Assembly (NCBI GenBank): GCA_041602035.1
Contig: JBFIHA010000006.1
Coordinates: forward strand, 1-64,000
Source: JAOTVV01 sp041602035
GTDB taxonomy: Bacteria > Gemmatimonadota > Gemmatimonadetes > Gemmatimonadales > GWC2-71-9
Direction: 5' to 3'
Length of the DNA stretch: 64,000 bases
The notes under the pieces are model-generated. The model worked only from the letters and a program-made list of their open reading frames with translations, was not told the DNA's origin and ran no database searches. The number at the start of each line of letters is the position of its first letter. Position 1 is the first letter of the stretch. Below, piece after piece: positions 35,427-46,224 of the stretch. Position numbers and translations under genes: made by a program.

Positions 35427-36563
35427 TTAGCGCCGGCTGGCAGCCGGTCGGGCAGGACGCTCCTCACCCGGCAACGGCTCGCCAATCGCGCGCAAGAACT
35501 CATTCTGGTCCGGAGCGACCCGTAGGCACTCCTCCATGGAGACCTGACGGGACATGTACAGTTGATACAGCGAATCCGTCAGCGTCTGCATGCCGTGTTT
35601 CTTCCCGGCCTGTAGCGAGGACTGGATTTGGTGCACCTTGTCGTCTCGGATGAGGGCGCGAATCGCCGGAGTGGCCACCATGATCTCACACGCCATCACG
35701 CGGCCTTTGCCGGAGGACTTCGGCAACAGCAACTGCGTCACCACCCCTTCGAGCACGAACGCGAGCTGCGCCCGTACCTGCGACTGCTGGTGTGACGGAA
35801 ACACGTCAATGATCCGATTGACGGTCTCCGCGGCCGAATTGGTGTGGAGGGTCGCGAGCGCCAGGTGACCGGTCTCCGCAATGGTCAGCGCCGCCGAAAT
35901 CGTCTCTAGGTCGCGCATCTCGCCCACCAGCACAATGTCCGGATCCTGTCGCAGGGCGTACTTGAGCGCCGTGGCAAAGGACTGCGTATCGGTGCCGACC
36001 TCGCGCTGATTGACGATGCAGCCCTGATGACGGTGGATGAACTCGATCGGATCTTCGACCGTGATGATGTGACCGCGCCGCTCCTTGTTGATCTTGTCGA
36101 TCATCGCGGCCAGCGTCGTGGACTTCCCCGACCCCGTGGGACCGGTCACCAGCACCAAGCCGCGCGGACGTTCGGCCAGCTTCTCCATGACTGCCGGGAG
36201 ACCCAGGTCCTCGAACGTCCGCACGTTGAACGGAATCTGTCGGATGACCATGGACACGCAGCCGCGCTGTTTGAAGCAGTTCCCGCGGAAGCGTGCCAGG
36301 TTCTGGATCCCAAACGAGAAGTCCAGCTCATCCTCGGATTCGAAACGCTTCTTCTGGTTTTCGGTGAGCACCGAATACGCCAGCGTGAGCGTGTCCTTCG
36401 GCGTCATATTCCGATCGACGCGTGAATTGGTGATGTCGCCGTCTACCCGCAGCTTGGGCCGCTCGCCGGCGGTCACGTGGAGATCGGAGGCTTCCCGCTC
36501 GATCATCTCCTCGAGCAGCTGACGCAGGTTCAGGGCCTCGCCGCTTCTGCCTTCGTCGCTCAT
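35427..36563 (-). CDS. pilT: Type IV pilus retraction ATPase PilT
   Basis: 378 residues. A PAS-like N-terminal domain (SDLHVTAGERPKLRVDGDI) leads to Walker A GPTGSGKSTT, Asp box EDPIEFIH, Walker B PDIVLVGEMRDLETISAALT and His box ALATLHTNSAAET. The AIRALIR motif (ATPAIRALIRDDKVHQ), specific for PilT and needed for retraction, is present. It powers pilus retraction, twitching and DNA uptake. 3 bases after pilB. Confidence 0.96.
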   Translation of the reverse strand: MSDEGRSGEALNLRQLLEEMIEREASDLHVTAGERPKLRVDGDITNSRVDRNMTPKDTLTLAYSVLTENQKKRFESEDELDFSFGIQNLARFRGNCFKQRGCVSMVIRQIPFNVRTFEDLGLPAVMEKLAERPRGLVLVTGPTGSGKSTTLAAMIDKINKERRGHIITVEDPIEFIHRHQGCIVNQREVGTDTQSFATALKYALRQDPDIVLVGEMRDLETISAALTIAETGHLALATLHTNSAAETVNRIIDVFPSHQQSQVRAQLAFVLEGVVTQLLLPKSSGKGRVMACEIMVATPAIRALIRDDKVHQIQSSLQAGKKHGMQTLTDSLYQLYMSRQVSMEECLRVAPDQNEFLRAIGEPLPGEERPARPAASRR

Positions 36564-36566
36564 CGA

Positions 36567-38273
<1,707 letters not shown>

Positions 38274-38330
38274 GCCCGCCCGGTGAAGGAGAATCGAGGA
38301 ATGGTCAACTCGTTAGAACACAACGACGTA

Positions 38331-38358
38331 AGGTTATGAGGACCCTCCTGGGTGTCAA
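38331..38358 (-). promoter_or_regulatory. Sigma-70-type promoter of pilB-pilT-pilC
   Basis: On the minus strand TTGACA (38358-38353) is followed by TAACCT (38336-38331) after 16 bases (or AACCTT after 17). The -35 box overlaps the comEA stop codon. The pilB ATG is about 60 bases downstream. Confidence 0.5.
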
Positions 38359-38969
38359 GGGATTTGCGCACAGTTTCGCAGGCGTTCGACAATTTGCGGG
38401 CCGATTCCGGCCACCCGCTGGAGATCTTCGAGGCGCCGATACGGGCCGCGCAGGCGCCGGTCCTCCACAATAGCCCGAGCCCGAGCGGGCCCGATGCCAG
38501 GCAGGGCCTCCAGCTCACGCTGCGTGGCCGTGTTGATGCGAATGCGTTCCCGGGGCTCGACTTCCCGGGGAGTCGACCGGCCCGAAAACGTCACGTGGGG
38601 TTTCACCGCCTCTGACAGCCCCGGTCCGATACCCGCCACGCGCTCGAGCTGGTCCAGGGTGCCAAACGCGCCTCGGACGCGGCGATCGGCCACGATGCGG
38701 CCGGCTAAGCCAGCGCCGATGCGGGGCAGCCGAGTGAGCTCCTCGGCAGTCGCCACATCGACGTCGATCCGCTCACCGGGGCCCAGCGGCCGTGCAAGCC
38801 GCGCCGCGCGGGCCGCCAGTGAATCGCGGGTCGGCCGCGAGGAGTCGACCACCGCGTACGCGACCGCCCCAGCCGGCTCGGACCCGCCCATTGCGAGTCG
38901 GACCAGCAGGCCGGCGATGGCCAGTCCCAAAAGCAGTACCGCCGCGCGGCGATCGTCCGATGTCGCCAT
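38355..38969 (-). CDS. comEA: ComEA-like protein with two helix-hairpin-helix pairs
   Basis: 204 residues from the ATG at 38969. One N-terminal membrane helix (VLLLGLAIAGLLVRLAM) anchors the protein in the inner membrane; the rest is periplasmic. Two HhH domains are separated by a short linker: about 85-130 (IDVDVATAEELTRLPRIGAG) and about 140-200 (RINTATQRELEALPGIGPAR). ComEA binds incoming DNA during natural transformation. ComEA proteins mostly have one HhH domain; this one has a doubled set. With the pilus genes next door it points to competence, although comEC is not in the window. Confidence 0.85.
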   Translation of the reverse strand: MATSDDRRAAVLLLGLAIAGLLVRLAMGGSEPAGAVAYAVVDSSRPTRDSLAARAARLARPLGPGERIDVDVATAEELTRLPRIGAGLAGRIVADRRVRGAFGTLDQLERVAGIGPGLSEAVKPHVTFSGRSTPREVEPRERIRINTATQRELEALPGIGPARARAIVEDRRLRGPYRRLEDLQRVAGIGPQIVERLRNCAQIP

Positions 38970-39068
38970 GCGGCGGACACTGCATGGAGCGCGCCCTACA
39001 CTCAACCCGAAACAATGCACGGAGAATCGAAGCGCCCCGGCACCACTGGGTCGGCGGCAGCCGGCGGC

Positions 39069-39974
39069 TTATCGCACGACGGCCAGTGCCACCTCGCCCA
39101 CGATCTGCAGGCTCTCGGCACTCACCTTGTCCAGCGTATCCTCGGTCGTGTGCCAGTAGGGATTATCCGAGCCCCCGTAATCGAAGTCAATGACATCGAT
39201 CGCCCGCACACCGACCTCTTGCAGCGGCACGTGGTCGTCGATCACGGTATGGCGCACCGACGCTCGGAAGATGCGTCCGTACCCGAGGGCCGCGGCCCGG
39301 ACCCACACGCGGTCCACCACCTCCGGGGCCGCGGCAGCCGAATACCCCTCCTGATAGAGCTCCAGGTCTCGGTCACCGATCATGTCCCACACCACCGCGA
39401 ACAGCGGCAACGTGGACCGATCGAGCGATGCCGCGTAGTGCCGCGATCCCAGCAACACGTCACGGTTCTCGAGAAAGTCACCGAAATCCTCGCCGTCCAC
39501 GAACACCAGGTCGACACCGAGCGTCGGCGGTTCACGCTTGAGCGCGTCCGCCACGCCCAACAGCAGCGCCACACCGGATGCCCCGTCGTTGGCGCCGGGG
39601 ACGGGCTGGCGCTGCGCGGCCACGTTGGCGCTCCGGTCGGCCATCGGCCGGGTATCCCAGTGCGCCATATAGAGCACCCGCTCCTCGAGTGCCGGGCGAA
39701 ACCGCCCGATGAAGTTCCGCAGTTGCAGCGTCTCACCGGCGGCGGTCACGTGCGTGAATGCCTGCACCTCGACCGAATCAGCCGACGCCCGGAGCTGCGA
39801 CAGAATCCAGTCGCCCGCCCGCCGATGCCCCTCCGTGTTGGGGATTCTGGGACCGAACGCGAGTTGGGTCTCGACGTAGCGCAGCGCGGCAGCGCCGTCG
39901 AACTGGGGTCGTTCCGCGTTCCCGCCGCCGCACGCGGCGGCGGCCGCCAACACCGTTCCCACCACACGTCTCAT
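39069..39974 (-). CDS. M28 family zinc metallopeptidase lipoprotein
   Basis: 301 residues with a lipoprotein signal (AAAAACGG). It belongs to the M28 aminopeptidase / glutaminyl cyclase group. The metal ligands can be followed: His and Asp in YMAHWDTRP, Asp in PGANDGASGVALLL, Glu in FVDGEDFGD, Asp in VVWDMIGDRD, and His in YWHTTEDTLDKV. The HWDTRP form is like glutaminyl cyclases that form N-terminal pyroglutamate. It overlaps the sprA stop by four bases, so it may process proteins exported by that system. Peptidase versus cyclase cannot be settled. Confidence 0.9.
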   Translation of the reverse strand: MRRVVGTVLAAAAACGGGNAERPQFDGAAALRYVETQLAFGPRIPNTEGHRRAGDWILSQLRASADSVEVQAFTHVTAAGETLQLRNFIGRFRPALEERVLYMAHWDTRPMADRSANVAAQRQPVPGANDGASGVALLLGVADALKREPPTLGVDLVFVDGEDFGDFLENRDVLLGSRHYAASLDRSTLPLFAVVWDMIGDRDLELYQEGYSAAAAPEVVDRVWVRAAALGYGRIFRASVRHTVIDDHVPLQEVGVRAIDVIDFDYGGSDNPYWHTTEDTLDKVSAESLQIVGEVALAVVR

Positions 39975-42900
39975 CGGATTTGCCCCGCTTGCAAGTTCAA
40001 TTCACCGAACACCGTGAACACGATCTGATTCAAGCCCTGCGAGAGGTGCCGCTGCTCACTCCGAATGTAGCTGAACGTCAGACCGCCGCGCAGCGTCGAG
40101 CTGAAGCCCGTGTCGAGCCGGACGTCCAGCTGGTTACGGCGGCTGTCCGACACCGTGCGGCACTCGTCGGAATCGACTCGCAACAAACAGACTGACAGCA
40201 CCGAGGTGCTGTACGCGACAGTCGTCTGTATGCGGTTCCGCATCCGGAGCAGACGCTGCGGCGGCCGAAAGGCAAAATTCAAGGTCGTGGCCCATTCCTC
40301 ACGGTCGCTCTCCGTACGATTGCCCGACGTGACCGCCTCGGACGTGGACAGCGTAACCCGGGTCGACGTCGTGATACCCGCCCACCACCCTACGGTGAGT
40401 GACGGAGCAAACAGCGTGGTATTGTTCTCCGTTCGCACCGGCGCACCGGACCCGCCGGCCAGCTCGGCGAGCGATGGCTGGATACGTGCGCTCTCCTGCA
40501 CCCGATACTGCGCCTGTGCCGTCACCGACGACAACACCCGGCGAACCGATGCCGGCGGCGTGTAGCCCCACGTGAGGCTGAGGGACGGCCATTCCCGCGT
40601 GAGTTGCTGCACCTGCGTTTGATCGTCGCCCCGCCGCTGCCAATTGGTGCTGACGATGTCGCGGAAGCTCACGCGCACCTGGGCCGAGAGCGGCAGCCGG
40701 GCGCCGCCGGACACCACCGTGGTTCTGGTTTCTCCGGCCGATGTTGCCGGCAGGCCCTCCTGAGTCCTGAACTCGTCGAGCCCGCCCCAGGCCAAGTGAT
40801 ACCGCAAATCCGCGTCAAAGGGCACACGGTCAAAGCCCGACCGGAGATCAGTGGCGTAGGAGAGATCCGTGGGGAGGAGCCCGCGAAACAGCTTGGTCAC
40901 AATACTCGAATCGCCGGCCACGCCGCGCACCAGACGGGCCAAATCGACGGCCGCTCCAACCTCCCGCCGTCGTGAATTGCCGATGGTTTCCGGTACCCGG
41001 AACGCCCCCGCCGTATCCCCCTCGACGCGGACAGGATCAACCCGGCTCGGATTCCGATTGAAGTTGAAACCCGATGTCCATATGAACCGCGGCCGGAGCC
41101 ACGAGCTGATGGGTGGGGCAAAACTGAGCGCCGTCGACAGCGTGCGTTCACGCTCGAACCCAATGTCGGTGCCGGCCAGCTGCTGTCGCTCCAAGTCAAG
41201 CAGCCTGCCGACCGTCGTCGTGTCACCGTAATCCTGAAGATCACGAGTGCTGGAGTAATTGACCGACAGCGATAGCGACGAGTAGGGCCGAAAGTCCACG
41301 CCCGCCGCGTTGCGCCATAGGTGCACGATGCTCCGCAGTGGCCGGAGCACCGAATCGGAGGCGAGCTCGACCGGCACTCGATACACGAAGCGTTCGGCCA
41401 CGTTGTTCGTGAGCGTGGAGCTAAACGACACCTGTACGGGATTCCAGCGCAGCCGGGACGTGCGTAGTCCTTTGCCGAATTCGCTGTTCTTGATCCAATC
41501 GGGCAAGGCGTTGACCAGATTGATCAGAAAACGTGGCGCCCCACCGATGGTGCGTGGTCCCGCCGGATTGGCGTACTGGAGGCGATACAGCCGGTTCCGA
41601 CTCGTCACGGCATTGAGCGAACCGACGTTCTCCGTGTTCTCTCGGTTCATCGCAAACGACCAGGGGTCGACGAACGTCCGCTGGAAGAATCCCTCACCTC
41701 GGCGCACCCGCCGAATGCTGACACTGAACAGGGTGCCAGATCCCTGCGGCCGCCGCAGTCCCGGAAGCGCGTCGGCTCTGAGGTCGGTGCGGTTGACGTA
41801 GAATGGATCGGCCGACGTGCGCTGGTATTGCAGGGTGAGCGGGATCTGCAATCCCCACGACTCGGGGAGGAACTTGTCGACCCTGAGCAGCGCCCCGATC
41901 CTGGTCACCGCGTCCTTCACGTACGGCGGGTTCTGTCCGAGTTGGCGGAAATTCTCGTCCCGGCGGCTGAGCGAGAGGTTCACCTCCGCAACGTCGGCGG
42001 CCGACAGTCGAACGTCCAAGGCCGCCGCGATGCCTCGATCGTCGATCACCCCGACGAGGCGGATGTCGTCCACCCACAGCTCCGCCTCATCGATCAGGAT
42101 CGTCTCCTGTGAGCGAATCAGCCCCACCGCGACCTCCGAGACCGCGGCGAGGTTGGGCGGCGAGGTCGCCGGATCCCGCACGTGGACCACGTACGGTCCA
42201 TCGCACCCGACGTACGCCGTGCTGTCCCCGCCGCATGACGCGGCTCCCGACGGCGGCTCGCCCCGGAGCCATGCCGATTCCACCTGTCCGCGGAGCGCGA
42301 GCCATCGCTCCAGATCCACGATCACCTCGGGCTCCCAGGTGTCGGTGCGCGCCGGCGCACGAAAGAGATAGAAGTTGTGCTCGTCGCGACCGACCTTGAT
42401 GTAGAAGTCGAGATCCCCCTCGTTCCAGCCGGGGCCACGACCGCGCGCCCACACCCTGAGCTGCCGGTAGTTGAGGAAGTTGCGGTCCGCTTCACCGGTG
42501 AAGCGGATGAACGCCTCCGCCCGCTCGCCGGTTGCCACGTCGGAGGCGAGGAGTCGAAGCGACTTCTCGTTGATCTGTACCGACCCCACCCCGAGCCCGA
42601 CGTCGGCACTCGGCGGCAGGTTGGTCACCCCGGGCGGCGGCACATACCCCAAATCCGTGTTCTCCGTCGTCACGATCGACGCAACGACCTCGCCGCGCGG
42701 TACACCGACACTGCCGGAGAGACCCGGGATCGGCGTGTCAGCCCGCTTGACCCAGGGGGCGCCAACCAAGCGCATCCGGGCGAGTGCCAGCCAAATCTCC
42801 TTCTCGGCACCGGGTGCCCCCTGATCGGGGGACACCATCGTGATCCGCATCGCCTCGACCTGACGGAGGTTCGGCCGCCCCACCACAACGGTGTCGGCGC

Positions 42901-45900
42901 GGAACGGGATCCGGTACAGCCGCCATGTGAGCGTGCGGCCGGCCCCATCCAGATGACTCACGCCGTCTCGCACGAAAAACGCGTCGCCCCCGATGGGGAA
43001 CACGTACCGTGCAAACTCCTCTGTTGACCGTCCCACGTTTTGGTCGAGCCGATTGTCACCATCGAGATCCTCGGTATCGAGAAACCCGTTGCCGCGGGTG
43101 CAGCGGGCCTCCAGATCGCCCAACGGGAACACCGAGAATCCACTCAGTCCCCGAAGGTCGCAGCGCGATACGCGCTCCAACACGGCGCCCGAGACCTCAT
43201 CGACAAGGCTGTCCGGCCGGTCGCTGAGAATGCCGAGATCGTCCAAGCGTGCGTTGAACACGTTGGTGAGCGAGTCCTTCTCCGTATCGAGGCGATCGAG
43301 ACCCACGAACTGGAATCCGCTGAACGTGGTGTCGGCCCCGGTCGCGCGGAACGTTTGGGGCGCAAACGCGATCGCATCTTCGAACACCCGGCCGAAATCG
43401 AATACGAGATAGGCGTTCTCGGCCCGGGCCGAACGAAGCGCGTCTTCCAGCACCCAAAATTCCAGGAATTCCACGCGGGAGAGATCCACCCCCACCCCCG
43501 ATCCGCCACCCAACGGCTGAGTGACGCTGCGCCAGCGAGGACCAGGAGTGTGGGATCGCACCCATCGCGGCAGCCCCGTGACCGGATCCGGGTACCCGCC
43601 CACGGTGTCCGGCTTGAGTGACAGCCAGAGCAGCGTCTCGAGGTTGAATCCGGTCCCGACGAGTGCAATAGTCGAGTCGATGTCTCGCGCTCCAAACTGC
43701 AGCGCACCGGTCCCGCTCTGGATGAGATTCTGCCACACCAACGGAACGGCGTCGTCCAGCGCAAACTCGCCCAACGGCCCCAAGTGCGTGGACGGCAGCC
43801 CGACACCCGATGACGGCCGACTCCCCAACTGGAAGCGGCGCTCGGTCAGGGGGATGGTGAACGCAGACTCACGATCGAAGTCCTCGATGTAGGCTGCCCC
43901 GGTTCGGTTCGCGTTGGGCACCGACATCGCGATCTCACCATTGATCTGAAGATTGGACGGCACCGACGTGGTGATCAGCGGCAGGCCGTCCAGCGCCCGT
44001 GTAAGGGCATCCGACCGAAAGGACAGATCGGTGCTGATTCCGCCGATAAATCCAGCCTCGGGCTCGAACCCCAGGGTGGGCCGCGTGTTGATGGTGCGCT
44101 CCCGCTGAAAGATGCCGAGCGCGCTGATCGAGCCCACGCGCCGAAGATCGTAGGTGGTCGAGAACCCCATCAGCGTCTTGGGCGCTTCGTCGAACAACTG
44201 ATTCTCTTCGAATTCGGCACGCACCCGGCCGACGCCGGGAAACAGGCCGTCGGGATTGAGGAAGGTGACCTGTCCCAGCCCGTAGTCGATCTCGTAGTCC
44301 CGTCCGCGAATCAGTTGACGATTGCCCACGTAGAGCCGCTCGCTCCCCGCTCGCACCTGAATCGTGCCCAGATTCAGCGAGGACCGACTCCCCGCTCCGG
44401 TGGCTTCGTAGCGAAGGTACAACGCGGCCTTTGGTGCCGGCCCTTGCGTGCGGAGCAGGAACGTGGGCGTCCGGTAGAGCGAGTCGTTGCGCTCACCGGC
44501 CTGAAGCCGGGTGCTATCGGCAAAAGGTTGGAGGTGCGGGAACACGACGAACAGTTCGCGAACGGGCGCGCCACCACCCGGATCCCGGAGACGAGGAAAC
44601 ACCCGATTGAACTCGTCGAACGCCGTGGCATCGGTGGACGTAGCCAGCCCGAGACGCGAGAGATAGGTGCCCACGGCATCCAGCGGGGTCTCGGAGGTGC
44701 CAACCCGAATGCTGAGATCGAGCGACAGCCGGTCCACTTCCTGGCCGGCCAGGCGATACACGTTGCGCATCTCGTGCAGGACCGTGGGCACCTCGAGGCC
44801 CCGCCGCGGCTCGTGAATCAATCGCAGCGTGTCCAGCCCCCTGTTCACCGCCGGGTAGGTCCCCACGGTGTCGCCGGCGAGCGTCACGTACGAGACCGCG
44901 AGGAAATCGTCCGATCCCAGGCGACTGGCGAGCGCGAACCAGGTGCCCGTGGGATCGATGTAGTAATCCTGCCCTTCCACCAGCAGCTCCCACGAAAACG
45001 GGCCGACCCGCTGCGGGCTGTCGTCTCGTACCGCGACCGCGTCGATCCCGCCTAGATTCGGGTTGGTCACCACCTGCCCGCCCTGCGCCCGTAGCCGGTA
45101 CACCCGCGCCTCGGCCACGCGCAGGTCTGCGGGAAGTGTGTCACGGTTCAGGTTCAGCACGTCGACGTTGGGGTAGCTCGGGAACTGTTGCGGCGGGACG
45201 ACGAAGAAGAACCGGGCCTGCTCGAAATCGATGTCGCGGACGTCGAACTCGACCGGCTGGGTAGTCTGGTCACCGATCGTGAAGTCGCGCGAGCGAACCG
45301 CCGAGCCCTTCTGCTGCGCCACGATGGTGCGAAATTCCAACGGCCCCGCCTGCGCCTCGGCCTGAATCCCGAACGAGTTAGCCGGTACCCCCGCGGTGAT
45401 GAACCGGGAGCTGGGTGTGCGGAACGTTACATTGCCTACTTCGATGCGGCGAAGGATCTCGTCCTCGAGACCCTGGTAGTACACGTTGATGTTGTTGTTG
45501 GCGCTGAACTCTCGCTCGGTATCGAAATCGACGTTGACGTGGACCCGATCGCTCACGATCCCGCCCGCGCGCACCCGGAACTCCTGGTCAAAGGATGGGG
45601 TCGGGAAGCCGCCCTGGCAGCCCAGTGCAGGATCGTTGACGTCGGCCGCCGTGCACCGCTCGTTGCGGAGCCGATCCAGCTTGAGCTCGAGCCGAGCCCG
45701 CATGTCCAGCCCGAGATCCGCATACTGCCCCATGGCCCGAAAGACCCGCGGCTCTGACGGCTCGCGTTCGTCGGGCTCCACGAGATCCTCGGGACGCGGG
45801 ATGTCGATGGTCCGTCGCGTCCGCGCGGTGCGGGTGGGGGCGCGCAGCCCGAGTTCCGCGAGCAAGCGCTGCTGTGCGCGATCGCTCTGGGCCCGCGTCA

Positions 45901-46132
45901 GCAGCACGATTGTCGCCTCCTCCCACTCGCGGACGGTGAGCACGGGCGCGCTCCGGGGGCCGAGGAGGCCACCCGGCCGGAGGGCAGAGGGGAGGCGGAG
46001 CGTCAGGGACCCGGGTGACGGCAACACGACCCGCACCCGAGGGCGCACGATCGTGTCCTGCTGCGCCGTGGCGGACACGACGCCGGACAGAAGTCCGAGG
46101 CAGGCGAGCACCAGAGCCTTGCGAACTGCCAT
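39971..46132 (-). CDS. sprA: Giant outer-membrane protein SprA (type 9 secretion translocon homologue)
   Basis: 2053 residues with a signal peptide (ALVLACLGLLSGVVSATAQ). In Bacteroidota SprA is a 36-strand barrel that forms the T9SS pore. Similarity signs: the opening domain with MGQYADLGLDMRARLELK, the DRVHVNVDFDTEREFSANNN phrase, NVYYQGLEDEILRRIEVGNV and YEIDYGLGQVTFLNPDG. Later parts carry two large plug- or cap-like inserts, LLASDVATGERAEAFIRFTG-type strands and a C-terminal barrel with alternating aromatic strands. It is shorter than Flavobacterium SprA (about 2400). It is divergent from lptF, with 92 bases between, and is followed by the M28 peptidase gene. Confidence 0.9.
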   Translation of the reverse strand: MAVRKALVLACLGLLSGVVSATAQQDTIVRPRVRVVLPSPGSLTLRLPSALRPGGLLGPRSAPVLTVREWEEATIVLLTRAQSDRAQQRLLAELGLRAPTRTARTRRTIDIPRPEDLVEPDEREPSEPRVFRAMGQYADLGLDMRARLELKLDRLRNERCTAADVNDPALGCQGGFPTPSFDQEFRVRAGGIVSDRVHVNVDFDTEREFSANNNINVYYQGLEDEILRRIEVGNVTFRTPSSRFITAGVPANSFGIQAEAQAGPLEFRTIVAQQKGSAVRSRDFTIGDQTTQPVEFDVRDIDFEQARFFFVVPPQQFPSYPNVDVLNLNRDTLPADLRVAEARVYRLRAQGGQVVTNPNLGGIDAVAVRDDSPQRVGPFSWELLVEGQDYYIDPTGTWFALASRLGSDDFLAVSYVTLAGDTVGTYPAVNRGLDTLRLIHEPRRGLEVPTVLHEMRNVYRLAGQEVDRLSLDLSIRVGTSETPLDAVGTYLSRLGLATSTDATAFDEFNRVFPRLRDPGGGAPVRELFVVFPHLQPFADSTRLQAGERNDSLYRTPTFLLRTQGPAPKAALYLRYEATGAGSRSSLNLGTIQVRAGSERLYVGNRQLIRGRDYEIDYGLGQVTFLNPDGLFPGVGRVRAEFEENQLFDEAPKTLMGFSTTYDLRRVGSISALGIFQRERTINTRPTLGFEPEAGFIGGISTDLSFRSDALTRALDGLPLITTSVPSNLQINGEIAMSVPNANRTGAAYIEDFDRESAFTIPLTERRFQLGSRPSSGVGLPSTHLGPLGEFALDDAVPLVWQNLIQSGTGALQFGARDIDSTIALVGTGFNLETLLWLSLKPDTVGGYPDPVTGLPRWVRSHTPGPRWRSVTQPLGGGSGVGVDLSRVEFLEFWVLEDALRSARAENAYLVFDFGRVFEDAIAFAPQTFRATGADTTFSGFQFVGLDRLDTEKDSLTNVFNARLDDLGILSDRPDSLVDEVSGAVLERVSRCDLRGLSGFSVFPLGDLEARCTRGNGFLDTEDLDGDNRLDQNVGRSTEEFARYVFPIGGDAFFVRDGVSHLDGAGRTLTWRLYRIPFRADTVVVGRPNLRQVEAMRITMVSPDQGAPGAEKEIWLALARMRLVGAPWVKRADTPIPGLSGSVGVPRGEVVASIVTTENTDLGYVPPPGVTNLPPSADVGLGVGSVQINEKSLRLLASDVATGERAEAFIRFTGEADRNFLNYRQLRVWARGRGPGWNEGDLDFYIKVGRDEHNFYLFRAPARTDTWEPEVIVDLERWLALRGQVESAWLRGEPPSGAASCGGDSTAYVGCDGPYVVHVRDPATSPPNLAAVSEVAVGLIRSQETILIDEAELWVDDIRLVGVIDDRGIAAALDVRLSAADVAEVNLSLSRRDENFRQLGQNPPYVKDAVTRIGALLRVDKFLPESWGLQIPLTLQYQRTSADPFYVNRTDLRADALPGLRRPQGSGTLFSVSIRRVRRGEGFFQRTFVDPWSFAMNRENTENVGSLNAVTSRNRLYRLQYANPAGPRTIGGAPRFLINLVNALPDWIKNSEFGKGLRTSRLRWNPVQVSFSSTLTNNVAERFVYRVPVELASDSVLRPLRSIVHLWRNAAGVDFRPYSSLSLSVNYSSTRDLQDYGDTTTVGRLLDLERQQLAGTDIGFERERTLSTALSFAPPISSWLRPRFIWTSGFNFNRNPSRVDPVRVEGDTAGAFRVPETIGNSRRREVGAAVDLARLVRGVAGDSSIVTKLFRGLLPTDLSYATDLRSGFDRVPFDADLRYHLAWGGLDEFRTQEGLPATSAGETRTTVVSGGARLPLSAQVRVSFRDIVSTNWQRRGDDQTQVQQLTREWPSLSLTWGYTPPASVRRVLSSVTAQAQYRVQESARIQPSLAELAGGSGAPVRTENNTTLFAPSLTVGWWAGITTSTRVTLSTSEAVTSGNRTESDREEWATTLNFAFRPPQRLLRMRNRIQTTVAYSTSVLSVCLLRVDSDECRTVSDSRRNQLDVRLDTGFSSTLRGGLTFSYIRSEQRHLSQGLNQIVFTVFGELNLQAGQIR

Positions 46133-46224
46133 CAGTCGATCAGCGGGCGCACCGTGCGTGGGTAGAAGGCCGGCACTGCTATTGCCGTTTCAAGTCGTTA
46201 GAATCTAGTAAGTTACGGACACCC
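46133..46224. promoter_or_regulatory. Divergent promoter region between sprA and lptF
   Basis: 92 bases serve both genes. On the plus strand TTGCCG and TAGTAA are 18 bases apart, about 10-15 bases before the lptF start, a modest sigma-70 match. No strong element is seen for sprA. Confidence 0.35.
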
